Source of the DNA: Proteus penneri
GTDB taxonomy: Bacteria > Pseudomonadota > Gammaproteobacteria > Enterobacterales > Enterobacteriaceae
Direction of reading: 5' to 3'
NCBI RefSeq assembly: GCF_003144535.1
Contig: NZ_PHFJ01000001.1
Coordinates: forward strand, 434,001 to 498,000
DNA length: 64,000 bases
Shown: piece by piece, positions 1 through 9,372 of the stretch
Layout: each line of letters starts with the position of its first letter
Numbering within the stretch: the first letter of the stretch is position 1
The notes under the pieces: model-generated
The model's database searches: none
What the model saw: only the letters and a program-made list of their open reading frames with translations
What the model was told of the DNA's origin: nothing
Made by a program: the position numbers and the translations under genes

Positions 1-498
1 AATAATAAAAGTGAATATTTAATAATCTATAAATATTTTTATATTAGAATTGTTATTCAGTTTAGAGATGAATTTATTGTTATTTTAAATTAATTTCAAA
101 GAGAAATTTTTTACAAATAAAGCATCATAAAGTTCTGTGAGTTAAGTAAAACCCATCCTAATTATATTAAATTTGTGAGCTGAGTAGGTTTTCTATCTAT
201 AAAACTTGCATGATGTTAATTTAATGTTTATTTGTTGTTTTGTTCCTCTCGATATATATATTTTATTTTCTCAGGATAGAACTCTAGAGGGCTCAATAAA
301 GTTAAGTGATAAGAATACCGCATTAATTGACAAAATTTACGATAAGTGTAAAAAAGAAGAGTGTTGGTATCATTTTTATCTCATAAATATCTTTAAAATC
401 TTTAAGAGCCACAAATATTACAATCAAAATTTAACAACGATACATATCGTTAATTGAGCGACCCCGCTATAAATTATTGTTTATTAGGAGAGGTACCC
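1..498. other. AT-rich region upstream of the first oppA gene
   Basis: I see no convincing gene here. A short open frame in the second half starts with TTG, has no ribosome binding site and resembles nothing I recognise. The end of the stretch carries the AGGAG ribosome binding site of the next gene and probably its promoter, which I cannot place exactly. Confidence 0.5.
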
Positions 499-2136
499 AT
501 GAAAAATAAAGCCACGTTAAAAACAGTGTTCCCACTTAGTATTATGTCACTTGTATTAACCTCCTTTTTTTCTCATGCCATTACTCTTCCTGAAGGCACT
601 ACTCTGGCCAAACAACAGAATATTGTGATTAATAACGGTACTGAAGTTTCATCTCTTGACCCGCATAAAGTAGAAGGCGCACCAGAAACTAATATTATTT
701 TAAATTTATTAGAAGGTCTGACTTATGTGGGGCCTAATGGCGAGAGCATGCCGGGCGTTGCACAACGCTGGGAAACGGATGATAACAAGGTGTGGACATT
801 CTATTTGCGAGAAGATGCAAAGTGGAGTGATGGTACACCAGTGACCGCTGAAGACTTTGTTTATAGCTGGCGTCGAGTGGTCGATCCTAAAACAGGTTCA
901 CCTTATGCCAGTTATCTTGAATATGCTTATGTTGAAAATGTTGCAGATATTCTTAGTGGAAAAAAAACGCCTGAAGCACTAGGTGTGAAAGCGATAGATC
1001 CTCATACTTTGCAAATTAATTTAACCAAGCCAATTCCCTATTTAGTCGATATGGTCAGCCATACGCCATTAAAACCAGTTAAAAAAGAGGTTGTTGAAAA
1101 ATATGGCGTGAATTGGACTCGTCCTGAAAATTTTGTCGGTAATGGTGCTTATGTTATTGAAAATTGGGTTGTGAATGAAAAGGTGACTTTAAAACGTAAT
1201 CCACTTTATTGGGATAATAAAAACACCATTATTGAGCAAGCTACATTTTTACCAATTAGCTCAGAAACCAGTGATATTAATCGCTATCGTAGCGGTGAAA
1301 TAGATATCACTAATAGCGCTATTCCTCCTGTTCTGTATAGAAAAATGAGGCAAGAACAGCCAGAGAATTTACATGTCACACCGTATTTATGTACTTTCTA
1401 TTATGAATTAAATAATAAAAAAGCGCCTTTTGATGATCCTCGTGTTCGTGAAGCGGTGAAACTGACACTTGATAGAGAAGTTATTGCTGAAAAAATAATG
1501 GGACAAGGGCAAATACCCGCTTATTCTTTTACTCCCTCTTTTATTGGTAACGGTAATTTTAAAGCGCCTAAATGGGCTTATTGGACACAACAGCAACGTA
1601 ATGAGAGGGCGCGTGAATTATTAAAAGAAGCGGGATTTGATGCTCAAAATCCTCTAACTTTTACTTTGCTCTACAATACGTCTGATCAAAATAAACAGCA
1701 GGCCATAGCTGCTGCATCAATGTGGAAAAAAAGTATTGGTGCAAATGTGACGTTGCAAAACCAAGAGTGGAAAACCGCATTAGAAAATCGTAATCAAGGA
1801 AATTATCAAGTTGCGAGAGCAACGTGGTGTGCAGATTACAATGAACCAACCTCGTTTTTAAATTCATTTCTTTCCACAAGTAGTCTTAATACAGTCTTTT
1901 ATGAAAATAATGATTACGATGACGCATTAAATAATGCTTCAATTGCGGTTGATAAAGAGGCTCGACATCAACTCTATCAGCGCGCTGAAGCCTTGTTAGA
2001 CATGGACTCGGCGATAGTACCTGTTTATTATCGTGTCAGTGTTAGATTAGTTAGTCCAAAAGTAGGCGGATTTATAGGTAAAGACCCCTTTGATTATACG
2101 GACTTAAAGCGCTATTTTATAAAGGCAGATAACTAA
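499..2136 (+). CDS. oppA: periplasmic oligopeptide-binding protein, first of two OppA paralogues
   Basis: This is a family 5 solute-binding protein of 545 residues, the usual length of OppA, which captures peptides in the periplasm for the OppBCDF importer. Residues 1-27 form a signal peptide ending SHA. The family signature is clear: the LDPHKVEG segment near residue 55, then DGTPVTAEDFVYSWRR near residue 115. I chose the ATG at 499 because AGGAGAGG lies just upstream and the signal peptide starts there; a start at 454 would bury the signal peptide. The next gene is a second OppA of the same length and high similarity, so this is a tandem duplication. It may have a different peptide preference (for example murein tripeptide, as in MppA); the sequence does not settle that. 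Confidence 0.93.
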   Translation: MKNKATLKTVFPLSIMSLVLTSFFSHAITLPEGTTLAKQQNIVINNGTEVSSLDPHKVEGAPETNIILNLLEGLTYVGPNGESMPGVAQRWETDDNKVWTFYLREDAKWSDGTPVTAEDFVYSWRRVVDPKTGSPYASYLEYAYVENVADILSGKKTPEALGVKAIDPHTLQINLTKPIPYLVDMVSHTPLKPVKKEVVEKYGVNWTRPENFVGNGAYVIENWVVNEKVTLKRNPLYWDNKNTIIEQATFLPISSETSDINRYRSGEIDITNSAIPPVLYRKMRQEQPENLHVTPYLCTFYYELNNKKAPFDDPRVREAVKLTLDREVIAEKIMGQGQIPAYSFTPSFIGNGNFKAPKWAYWTQQQRNERARELLKEAGFDAQNPLTFTLLYNTSDQNKQQAIAAASMWKKSIGANVTLQNQEWKTALENRNQGNYQVARATWCADYNEPTSFLNSFLSTSSLNTVFYENNDYDDALNNASIAVDKEARHQLYQRAEALLDMDSAIVPVYYRVSVRLVSPKVGGFIGKDPFDYTDLKRYFIKADN

Positions 2137-2321
2137 AACTGGTAAATTATCGACATTCTATAGTTATGTGCGATTTAATTATTAAAAGTTATTTAAAAAG
2201 TAGTGAAACAATAAAAAACTACCCAAAAAAGATAGCGGCATTAAAAAAATTATAATGCTATCAGGCAATTAAGAACTGATAGCAAATAAACAAAATTGAT
2301 TTATTTTTTGTAAAAACAATA

Positions 2322-2380
2322 AGTTGTGTAAACCGTTCTAAAACACAACTGAACATCACAGAATGGTTGTCTAACAACCA
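2322..2380 (+). promoter_or_regulatory. oppA leader with two hairpins and a GcvB-like target
   Basis: Two perfect inverted repeats lie just upstream of the second oppA. The first pairs AGTTGTGT (2322-2329) with ACACAACT (2343-2350); the second pairs TGGTTGT (2364-2370) with ACAACCA (2374-2380). ACACAAC is the kind of C/A-rich target bound by the GU-rich region of the small RNA GcvB, which is known to repress oppA in enteric bacteria. That this leader is a GcvB target is inference from the motif and the known regulation. Confidence 0.4.
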
Positions 2381-2407
2381 GCTCACTAACTGGGAGTATT
2401 TTATAAG

Positions 2408-4045
2408 ATGAGTAATTTAACTAAAAAGAGTGCGTTGGCGATTGCAATAAGCGCAATCTTTGGATTGTCAGCGCTAACAGCTAACGCTGCTGTTGTTCCT
2501 GACGGGGTGAAATTGGCTGAAAAACAAGTGCTGGTGCGTAATAATGGCTCTGAACCACAATCACTTGATCCTCATAAAATCGAAGGTGTACCTGAGTCTG
2601 CATTAGCGCGTGATCTTTTCGAAGGCATTACTATTGTTGGACCAGATGGTGAAATTTTACCAGGCTCCGCAACGAGTTGGGAAAATAAAGATTTTACTGT
2701 TTGGACATTTAAAATTCGTGAAGGTGCTAAATGGTCGAATGGTGAACCTGTTACAGCGCAAGATTTCGTTTATAGCTGGCAACGTTTAGCGGATCCTAAC
2801 ACTGCATCTCCTTATGAAAGTTATCTGCAATATGCGCATATCGTGAATATCGACGATATTATTGCAGGTAAGAAAAAAGCCACAGAATTAGGTGTTAAGG
2901 CATTAGATAACAACACATTAGAAATCACTTTATCTGAAGCTGTGCCTTATTTACCAAAATTATTAGCTCACTCCTCCATGTCGCCAGTTAACCAAAAAGT
3001 GATTGAAAAATTTGGTGAGAAATGGACGCAACCTGCTAACTTCGTCGGTAACGGCGCTTATCATTTAAAAGACTGGACAGTCAACGAACGTATTGTGTTA
3101 GAGCGTAGTCCAACTTATTGGGATAACAAAAATACTGTTATTGATCAAGTGACGTTCTTACCTATTTCATCAGAAGTCACTGATGTAAACCGCTATCGTG
3201 CGGGTGAAATCGACATGACATATAGCAATTTACCAATCGAATTTTTCCAAAAATTGAAAAAAGAGATCCCTGATGAATTGCGTATAAGCCCATATTTATG
3301 TACTTATTATTATGAAATTAATAATGAGAAGGCTCCGTTTAACGATCCTCGTGTTCGTGAAGCACTGAAACTGTCAATGGATAGAGATATCATTACTTAT
3401 AAAGTGAAAAACCAAGGTGATATCCCAGCTTATGGCTTTACCCCTCCATTTACAGATGGAATTAAAGAGAGCAAACCTGAGTGGTTTGCAAGTTGGACTC
3501 AAGAACAACGTAATGAAAAAGCACGCCAATTATTAGAAGAGGCGGGCTATAATAAAGCAAATCCACTAAAATTTAAGCTTCTGTACAATACATCCGACTT
3601 ACATAAAAAAGTCGCGATCGCCGCTTCTTCAATTTGGAAGAAAAACTTAGGTGCTGATGTTTCTCTTGAAAACCAAGAGTGGAAAACGTTCTTAGATACT
3701 CGTCATCAAGGAACTTATGATGTTGCTCGTGCCGGTTGGTGTGCAGATTATAATGAACCTTCTTCATTCCTTAACATGATGCTGTCTTACAGCAGTAACA
3801 ACACTGTTCACTATAAAAACACAGAATTTGACGCATTGCTCAAAGAGTCGTTACGTGTGAAATCTGATGATGAACGTGCCGCTATTTATCAAAAAGCTGA
3901 AGGTGTATTAGATAAAGATTCGGCCATTGTTCCACTTTACTATTATGTAAACACCCGTTTAGTTAAACCTTATGTGGGTGGTTATTCAGGTAAAGATCCA
4001 TTAGATAATTTACATACTAAAGACTTGTATATTATTGCTAAATAA
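2408..4045 (+). CDS. oppA: periplasmic oligopeptide-binding protein OppA
   Basis: This 545-residue family 5 solute-binding protein delivers peptides to OppBCDF. Residues 1-27 are a signal peptide (AIAISAIFGLSALTANA). The body carries the same landmarks as the upstream copy: LDPHKIEG, NGEPVTAQDFVYSW, and the segment NDPRVREALKLSMDRDII. A GGGAG ribosome binding site sits about 12 bases before the ATG. It directly precedes oppB, separated by a hairpin terminator, the arrangement in E. coli that gives far more OppA than permease. It is therefore the more likely orthologue of enteric oppA, and the upstream gene the extra copy. Confidence 0.95.
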   Translation: MSNLTKKSALAIAISAIFGLSALTANAAVVPDGVKLAEKQVLVRNNGSEPQSLDPHKIEGVPESALARDLFEGITIVGPDGEILPGSATSWENKDFTVWTFKIREGAKWSNGEPVTAQDFVYSWQRLADPNTASPYESYLQYAHIVNIDDIIAGKKKATELGVKALDNNTLEITLSEAVPYLPKLLAHSSMSPVNQKVIEKFGEKWTQPANFVGNGAYHLKDWTVNERIVLERSPTYWDNKNTVIDQVTFLPISSEVTDVNRYRAGEIDMTYSNLPIEFFQKLKKEIPDELRISPYLCTYYYEINNEKAPFNDPRVREALKLSMDRDIITYKVKNQGDIPAYGFTPPFTDGIKESKPEWFASWTQEQRNEKARQLLEEAGYNKANPLKFKLLYNTSDLHKKVAIAASSIWKKNLGADVSLENQEWKTFLDTRHQGTYDVARAGWCADYNEPSSFLNMMLSYSSNNTVHYKNTEFDALLKESLRVKSDDERAAIYQKAEGVLDKDSAIVPLYYYVNTRLVKPYVGGYSGKDPLDNLHTKDLYIIAK

Positions 4046-4052
4046 TCGGGCG

Positions 4053-4084
4053 AGACCTTGTCTTATTAAGACGAGGTCTTTTTA
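4053..4084 (+). terminator. partial terminator between oppA and oppB
   Basis: GACCTTGTCTT (4054-4064) pairs with AAGACGAGGTC (4068-4078), with one G-U pair and a three-base loop, followed by TTTTT. It lies between oppA and oppB in the same operon, so it probably trims transcription so that the binding protein is made in excess. Confidence 0.8.
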
Positions 4085-4123
4085 TCGTCACGCCTGAATA
4101 GGTTTGTATTATAGGAACGGGCA

Positions 4124-5044
4124 ATGCTCAAATTTATTTTTCGTCGCTTTTTAGAAGCGATACCGACTCTATTTATTCTAATAACGATTTCGTTCTTTAT
4201 GATGCGTTTAGCCCCGGGTAGTCCTTTTACGGGTGAAAGAAAACTCCCGCCTGAGGTTATGGCAAATATTGAAGCGAAATATCACTTAAATGATCCCATT
4301 TATAAGCAATACTTCGATTATTTAATTCAATTGTCGAAAGGGGATTTAGGGCCTTCTTTTAAATATAAAGACTACAGTGTAAACACCTTAGTCGGTAAAG
4401 CATTCCCTGTTTCAGCTAAATTAGGGCTGTCGGCATTTATTTTTGCTGTCATTTTAGGTGTGGGGGCAGGCGTGATAGCCGCACTGAATCAAAACACCAA
4501 ATGGGATTATACCGTCATGACTTTTGCCATGACGGGGGTTGTAATACCGAGTTTTGTTGTCGCACCACTATTAGTGCTTATTTTTGCGATTACCTTAAGG
4601 TGGTTGCCAGCAGGGGGCTGGAATGGCGGAGCTGTACAATATATGTTGTTGCCAATGATCGCACTGTCGCTTTCTTACATTGCTAGTATCTCGCGTATTA
4701 CCCGTAGTTCAATGATTGAAGTATTACACTCAAACTTTATTAGAACGGCAAAAGCGAAAGGCTTGCCGATGAAAAGAATTGTACTGCGCCATGCTTTAAA
4801 ACCCGCGTTGCTACCTGTTATCTCTTATATGGGGCCTGCATTTGTCGGTATTATTACGGGCTCAATGGTTATTGAAACCATCTTTGGATTGCCGGGTATC
4901 GGACAATTATTCGTTAATGGTGCTTTAAACCGAGATTATTCATTGGTATTAAGCTTAACCATTATCGTAGGTGCATTAACGATCTTCTTTAATGCCATTG
5001 TCGATATCTTATATGCCGTTATTGATCCGAAAATTCGTTATTAA
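4124..5044 (+). CDS. oppB: oligopeptide ABC transporter permease OppB
   Basis: OppB is one of the two inner-membrane permease subunits of the oligopeptide importer. The protein has the expected 306 residues. It opens with the typical first helix (MLKFIFRRFLEAIPTLFILITI reads as positively charged then hydrophobic) and the MRLAPGSPF segment. The EAA-type cytoplasmic loop that docks on the ATPases is at about residues 200-225 (FIRTAKAKGLPMKRIVLRHA). It is followed after 18 bases by oppC. Confidence 0.96.
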   Translation: MLKFIFRRFLEAIPTLFILITISFFMMRLAPGSPFTGERKLPPEVMANIEAKYHLNDPIYKQYFDYLIQLSKGDLGPSFKYKDYSVNTLVGKAFPVSAKLGLSAFIFAVILGVGAGVIAALNQNTKWDYTVMTFAMTGVVIPSFVVAPLLVLIFAITLRWLPAGGWNGGAVQYMLLPMIALSLSYIASISRITRSSMIEVLHSNFIRTAKAKGLPMKRIVLRHALKPALLPVISYMGPAFVGIITGSMVIETIFGLPGIGQLFVNGALNRDYSLVLSLTIIVGALTIFFNAIVDILYAVIDPKIRY

Positions 5045-5062
5045 TAGACACTGGAGCACGTT

Positions 5063-5971
5063 ATGTTATCACTGAAGGAAAACAGCGAAGCTCTGGGGAA
5101 TTTCTCGGAGCAGCTAGATATTGAAGGTCGTAGTTTATGGCAAGATGCTCGTCGTCGTTTTATGCACAATAAAGCTGCGATCACGAGTCTTGTGTTACTT
5201 TTCTTTATTTTATTATTTGTTATTTTTGCCCCAATGTTATCGCCCTTTGTTTATGACGATACTGATTGGGAAATGATGTCGATGGCACCTGACTTTGCCT
5301 CTTCTCACTATTTTGGCACTGACTCATCAGGTCGTGACTTATTAGTACGGGTTGCGATTGGTGGTCGTATCTCATTAATGGTCGGTATCGCCGCCGCCTT
5401 TGTTGCTGTTATTGTTGGTACGCTGTATGGCGCAATGGCGGGTTATATTGGTGGGCGTGTTGATTCAATTATGATGCGTTTACTGGAAATATTAAACTCA
5501 TTCCCATTTATGTTCTTTGTTATCTTACTGGTGACATTTTTCGGTCAAAATATCCTACTGATTTTCGTTGCGATTGGGATGGTATCTTGGCTCGATATGG
5601 CGCGTATTGTAAGAGGACAAACCTTAAGTCTAAAACGTAAAGAGTTTATTGAAGCTGCATTAGTTTGTGGTGTGTCATCACGCAATATCGTGTTAAGACA
5701 TATCGTACCTAACGTACTCGGTGTGGTGGTGGTTTATGCCTCTTTATTAGTGCCTAGCATGATTTTATTTGAATCCTTCTTAAGCTTCTTAGGTTTAGGA
5801 ACACAAGAGCCATTAAGTAGTTGGGGAGCACTATTAAGTGATGGTGCAAACTCAATGGAAGTTTCTCCTTGGTTGTTACTTTTCCCGGCTTCGTTCTTAG
5901 TTGTCACACTGTTTTGCTTTAACTTTATCGGTGATGGCTTACGTGACGCATTAGATCCGAAAGATCGTTAA
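5063..5971 (+). CDS. oppC: oligopeptide ABC transporter permease OppC
   Basis: This is the second inner-membrane permease subunit, 302 residues as in enteric OppC. A cytoplasmic N-terminus (about 35 residues, with the basic stretch RRRFMHNKAA) precedes the first membrane helix. The HYFGTDSSGRDLL segment and the EAA loop (about residues 192-215, FIEAALVCGVSSRNIVLRHI) are diagnostic. It sits between oppB and oppD with only short gaps, so it is co-transcribed with them. Confidence 0.96.
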   Translation: MLSLKENSEALGNFSEQLDIEGRSLWQDARRRFMHNKAAITSLVLLFFILLFVIFAPMLSPFVYDDTDWEMMSMAPDFASSHYFGTDSSGRDLLVRVAIGGRISLMVGIAAAFVAVIVGTLYGAMAGYIGGRVDSIMMRLLEILNSFPFMFFVILLVTFFGQNILLIFVAIGMVSWLDMARIVRGQTLSLKRKEFIEAALVCGVSSRNIVLRHIVPNVLGVVVVYASLLVPSMILFESFLSFLGLGTQEPLSSWGALLSDGANSMEVSPWLLLFPASFLVVTLFCFNFIGDGLRDALDPKDR

Positions 5972-5981
5972 GGAGAACAAA

Positions 5982-6968
5982 ATGACAAATACAGCAAATA
6001 AGTCGTTATTAAGCGTTAAAGATCTCAGTGTCACTTTTGGTACCGCAGATGGTGATGTCACCGCAGTTAATAAACTCAATTTTGAATTAGCCGCAGGTGA
6101 AACTCTAGGCATTGTTGGTGAGTCGGGTTCAGGTAAATCGCAAACAGCTTTCGCATTGATGGGATTATTAGCAAAAAATGGTCGCACAGCGGGTAGCGCA
6201 AACTTTAATGGTCGTGAGATCTTAAATCTTCGCCAAAGTGAATTAAATAAAATGCGTGCTGAAGAAATATCCATGATATTTCAAGATCCAATGACCTCAT
6301 TAAATCCCTATATGAAAGTGGGTTCACAGCTTATTGAAGTCTTAATGCTTCATAAAGGCATGAGTAAAAACGATGCATATGCAGAATCTGTGCGTATGTT
6401 AGATGCCGTAAAAATGCCTGAAGCGCATAAACGAATGAGTATGTACCCCCATGAATTTTCAGGTGGGATGCGTCAACGTGTCATGATTGCAATGGCATTG
6501 CTGTGTAAGCCTAAACTATTAATTGCTGATGAGCCGACAACAGCGCTTGATGTGACGGTTCAAGCACAAATCATGACACTGTTAAATGAGCTTAAGAATG
6601 ATTTAAACACCGCAATTATTATGATCACCCATGACTTAGGGGTTGTTGCAGGAATTTGCGATAAAGTATTGGTAATGTATGCAGGGCGCACGATGGAATA
6701 TGGGAATGCGCGTGATATTTTTTATCAACCATCACACCCTTATTCTATCGGGTTGCTACAAGCCGTTCCGCGTTTAGACGGTGAAGATGAGCGACTAGCG
6801 ACTATTCCGGGTAATCCGCCTAACTTATTGCGTTTACCAAAAGGCTGTCCATTCCAACCTCGTTGCCAGTATGCAACAGAGCAATGCTTAACGAGTGAAC
6901 CTCAATTAGAGCAATTTGCACAAGGGCGATTACGTGCCTGTTTTAAAGCGGTGGAGGAATTGGTATGA
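5982..6968 (+). CDS. oppD: oligopeptide ABC transporter ATPase OppD
   Basis: OppD is one of the two different ATPases powering oligopeptide import. Visible motifs: Walker A GESGSGKS near residue 46, the Q-loop MIFQDPMTSL, the ABC signature SGGMRQR, Walker B LLIADEPTTALD and the H-loop ITHD. The C-terminal oligopeptide/dipeptide transporter domain has a cysteine cluster (CPFQPRCQYATEQC). The length of 328 residues is close to normal. The last four bases overlap the start of oppF (ATGA), implying translational coupling. Confidence 0.96.
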   Translation: MTNTANKSLLSVKDLSVTFGTADGDVTAVNKLNFELAAGETLGIVGESGSGKSQTAFALMGLLAKNGRTAGSANFNGREILNLRQSELNKMRAEEISMIFQDPMTSLNPYMKVGSQLIEVLMLHKGMSKNDAYAESVRMLDAVKMPEAHKRMSMYPHEFSGGMRQRVMIAMALLCKPKLLIADEPTTALDVTVQAQIMTLLNELKNDLNTAIIMITHDLGVVAGICDKVLVMYAGRTMEYGNARDIFYQPSHPYSIGLLQAVPRLDGEDERLATIPGNPPNLLRLPKGCPFQPRCQYATEQCLTSEPQLEQFAQGRLRACFKAVEELV

Positions 6969-7972
6969 CTCAAGCCATGTTACAAGATAGAAAAGTTATT
7001 CTCGAAGTGAATGACTTAAAAGTTTATTTCGATGTTCAAGATAATAAACAGTGGTTCTGGCAACCTAAAAAAAGCCTCAAAGCCGTTGATGGTGTCACGC
7101 TACGTTTATATGAAGGTGAAACATTAGGGGTTGTTGGTGAATCTGGTTGTGGTAAATCGACATTTGCGCGGGCCATTATTGGGTTAGTCAAAGCCTCTGG
7201 TGGAACAGTCACTTGGTTAGGTAATGATTTACTGGGAATGGGGAATAAGCAATGGCGCGATATTCGCCAAGATATCCAGATGATATTCCAAGATCCGCTG
7301 GCTTCTCTAAACCCAAGAATGACGATTGGCGATATCATTGCTGAACCATTAAAAACTTATCACCCTAAAATGAAACAGGCTGAAGTTGTTGAAAAAGTCA
7401 AAGCAATGATGATGCGAGTCGGATTATTGCCAAACTTAATCAACCGTTATCCTCATGAATTCTCTGGTGGGCAATGTCAGCGTATCGGTATTGCTCGCGC
7501 GTTAATTCTAGAGCCTAAATTAGTGATTTGTGATGAATCCGTTTCAGCATTAGATGTATCAATTCAGGCTCAAGTGGTTAACTTGCTGAAAGATATTCAA
7601 AAAGAGATGGGATTATCTTTAATCTTTATTGCGCATGATTTGGTAGTGGTAAAGCATATTTCAGATCGTGTTTTGGTGATGTATTTAGGGCATGCGGTAG
7701 AATTAGGAACCTATGATGAAGTTTATCATCATCCACTACATCCTTATACTAAAGCGTTGATGTCAGCAGTACCTATTCCTGATCCCGATAAAGAGCGTAA
7801 TAAGCACATTGATTTATTAGAGGGGGAGTTGCCTTCTCCGATTAATCCACCATCAGGTTGTATTTTCCGTACACGTTGTCCTATGGCGGATGAAGAATGT
7901 GCAAAAACACGACCTTTATTAGAAGGAAGCTTCCGCCATGCCGTCTCTTGTTTAAAAGTCGATCCACTTTAA
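6965..7972 (+). CDS. oppF: oligopeptide ABC transporter ATPase OppF
   Basis: OppF pairs with OppD to form the ATPase heterodimer. It has 335 residues with Walker A GESGCGKST, Q-loop MIFQDPLASL, signature SGGQCQR, Walker B LVICDESVSALD and H-loop IAHD, then the C-terminal cysteine cluster (CIFRTRCPMADEEC). DES instead of DEP in Walker B is normal for this subunit. It is the last gene of the operon and is followed by a strong terminator. Confidence 0.96.
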   Translation: MTQAMLQDRKVILEVNDLKVYFDVQDNKQWFWQPKKSLKAVDGVTLRLYEGETLGVVGESGCGKSTFARAIIGLVKASGGTVTWLGNDLLGMGNKQWRDIRQDIQMIFQDPLASLNPRMTIGDIIAEPLKTYHPKMKQAEVVEKVKAMMMRVGLLPNLINRYPHEFSGGQCQRIGIARALILEPKLVICDESVSALDVSIQAQVVNLLKDIQKEMGLSLIFIAHDLVVVKHISDRVLVMYLGHAVELGTYDEVYHHPLHPYTKALMSAVPIPDPDKERNKHIDLLEGELPSPINPPSGCIFRTRCPMADEECAKTRPLLEGSFRHAVSCLKVDPL

Positions 7973-7999
7973 TTTTTAATAAAATTATACTAATGGATA

Positions 8000-8030
8000 A
8001 AAAAAGTCTGAATTTATTCAGACTTTTTTT
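8000..8030 (+). terminator. terminator of the opp operon
   Basis: AAAAAAGTCTGAA (8000-8012) pairs with TTCAGACTTTTTT starting at 8017, around a four-base loop, and the descending arm runs into a run of seven T. It lies 28 bases after oppF. Confidence 0.9.
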
Positions 8031-8771
8031 ATCATAAAATATGAACGTCAATTCTATGTTGTTTAATAAGCAAAAAATATTTTATTAATACACCTTGTTT
8101 TAGTGCTTATCATTATTTTTTCAAAAAGCTTAAGAAGCCTAGTTTTATAATTAATATTCTAATTATAAACCAATTAAGTTGCTTATTTTTAATGTTAACC
8201 ATATCTATTGTGTTTAGATATCTTAATATATTGAAAAAAATATTATTTTTTAATGAGTTAGGTGTGGTTTAAGTGAGACTTATACTTTCACTATTGTAAT
8301 GAAATATTAATTAACACAAAGTTTGATTTTCATCAACAAAACTCAGCAGGAATTAGTTATATTTTACAATTAATAAGATTAGTTAATGCCTTCATCTCTT
8401 TAACTTAATTCAAAAGGATGAAAAAGACTGTTTTTTAGCTTTGTCTTTGTTTTTACTTTTAATTAAATATTAATCCCTCCAAAATTATTCTTTTATCATA
8501 CAATGATAAGTGTTTACCTTTCCTATAAATGCAGAATATTATCTTTTATTTTGTCAAATAATCATTGTTTTTTAGATTTTATCACCTTACAAAAAAGATG
8601 ATATAAATAAAATAAATTATTAACCTCCTGATATAAGGTGATTGAGTATATTTACTTACACTTATTTGGTGTTTTATTATGTGCATCTTAATTGGTTAGA
8701 AAATTTTGAATGTTTGATTTTATTAATCTTATATCGTAAATTAAATACAAATACATTTGGGGAAGATAATT
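8031..8771. other. 740-base AT-rich gap before the fimbrial operon
   Basis: No gene is seen. This presumably holds the promoter of the fimbrial regulator. At 8199-8223 the half sites CCATATCT and AGATATCT lie close together and resemble a longer inverted repeat found again in front of the major pilin gene. I saw no pair of long inverted repeats of the kind that would mark an invertible promoter, and no recombinase gene nearby. Confidence 0.45.
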
Positions 8772-9107
8772 TTGGAAATAAATGATTTCTCATTGAATTT
8801 TAAATATATCTCAGAAAGAAAGATATTTTGTCATTCGATAGGATATGAACTCTCTCTCTTACGACAACGTAATTTTATGACGGGGGCTGAACTAGGAAAA
8901 ATATTAAATATTTCTCAACAACAGATATCTCGTTATGAACGAGGTATAAATAAAATACCTGTAGATATATTATGTTATATACTAAATATATTTGATATTT
9001 CAATTAGTGATTTTTTTGATCGAGTAAGAAATAGAGTAATTACACTAAAGTATAAAATAAAATATGATACTGATAATAACATTCCTTTTTTTAAAAATGT
9101 TATTTAA
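8772..9107 (+). CDS. MrpJ-family XRE regulator of the fimbrial operon
   Basis: This is a small helix-turn-helix protein of 111 residues. The helix-turn-helix covers about residues 22-72 and contains SQQQISRYERG, the hallmark of MrpJ paralogues in Proteus, which are encoded with fimbrial operons and repress flagellar genes when fimbriae are made. The best start is the TTG at 8772, because GGGGAAG lies six bases before it; the TTG at 8757 has nothing suitable upstream, and there is no ATG before the helix-turn-helix. In mrp the regulator gene is last, whereas here it lies before the structural genes, 265 bases ahead of the pilin. Control of this operon and of motility is inferred from the family. 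Confidence 0.85.
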   Translation: MEINDFSLNFKYISERKIFCHSIGYELSLLRQRNFMTGAELGKILNISQQQISRYERGINKIPVDILCYILNIFDISISDFFDRVRNRVITLKYKIKYDTDNNIPFFKNVI

Positions 9108-9238
9108 TATATTTTTGATTTTTTAATTTATATAGATATACCAATATTACACTTTTAATAAGGATTTAAATTAAATCCTATTTATGTAATATCGACATGT
9201 CTATTGAGTTATTGTTACTTGATACTTTATTTTAATAT

Positions 9239-9267
9239 CCATATCTTAATTTTATATTTAGATATGG
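9239..9267. promoter_or_regulatory. inverted repeat upstream of the major pilin gene
   Basis: CCATATCTTAA (9239-9249) and TTTAGATATGG (9257-9267) form an inverted repeat with one mismatch, about 105 bases before the pilin start. There is no T run, so it is unlikely to be a terminator. The half sites also occur upstream of the regulator gene (8199-8223). An operator for the XRE protein encoded just upstream is a reasonable guess, untested. Confidence 0.4.
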
Positions 9268-9372
9268 AAATCCATTATTAATATTTCTCTTTAATATGAG
9301 TTTTATTGCCTTGAGTATATTTTGAAGTGAAGATGTTGTTTATATTTACCTGTAATATAAAAGGAAAAGTCA

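Noticed and set aside
206-457. 83-codon open frame before the first oppA
   Set aside because: It starts with TTG, has no ribosome binding site, and its content matches nothing I know; AT-rich DNA gives such frames by chance.
8031-9372. Invertible promoter element as in the mrp operon
   Set aside because: No pair of long inverted repeats around a promoter and no recombinase gene was found; the short repeats seen look like binding sites.
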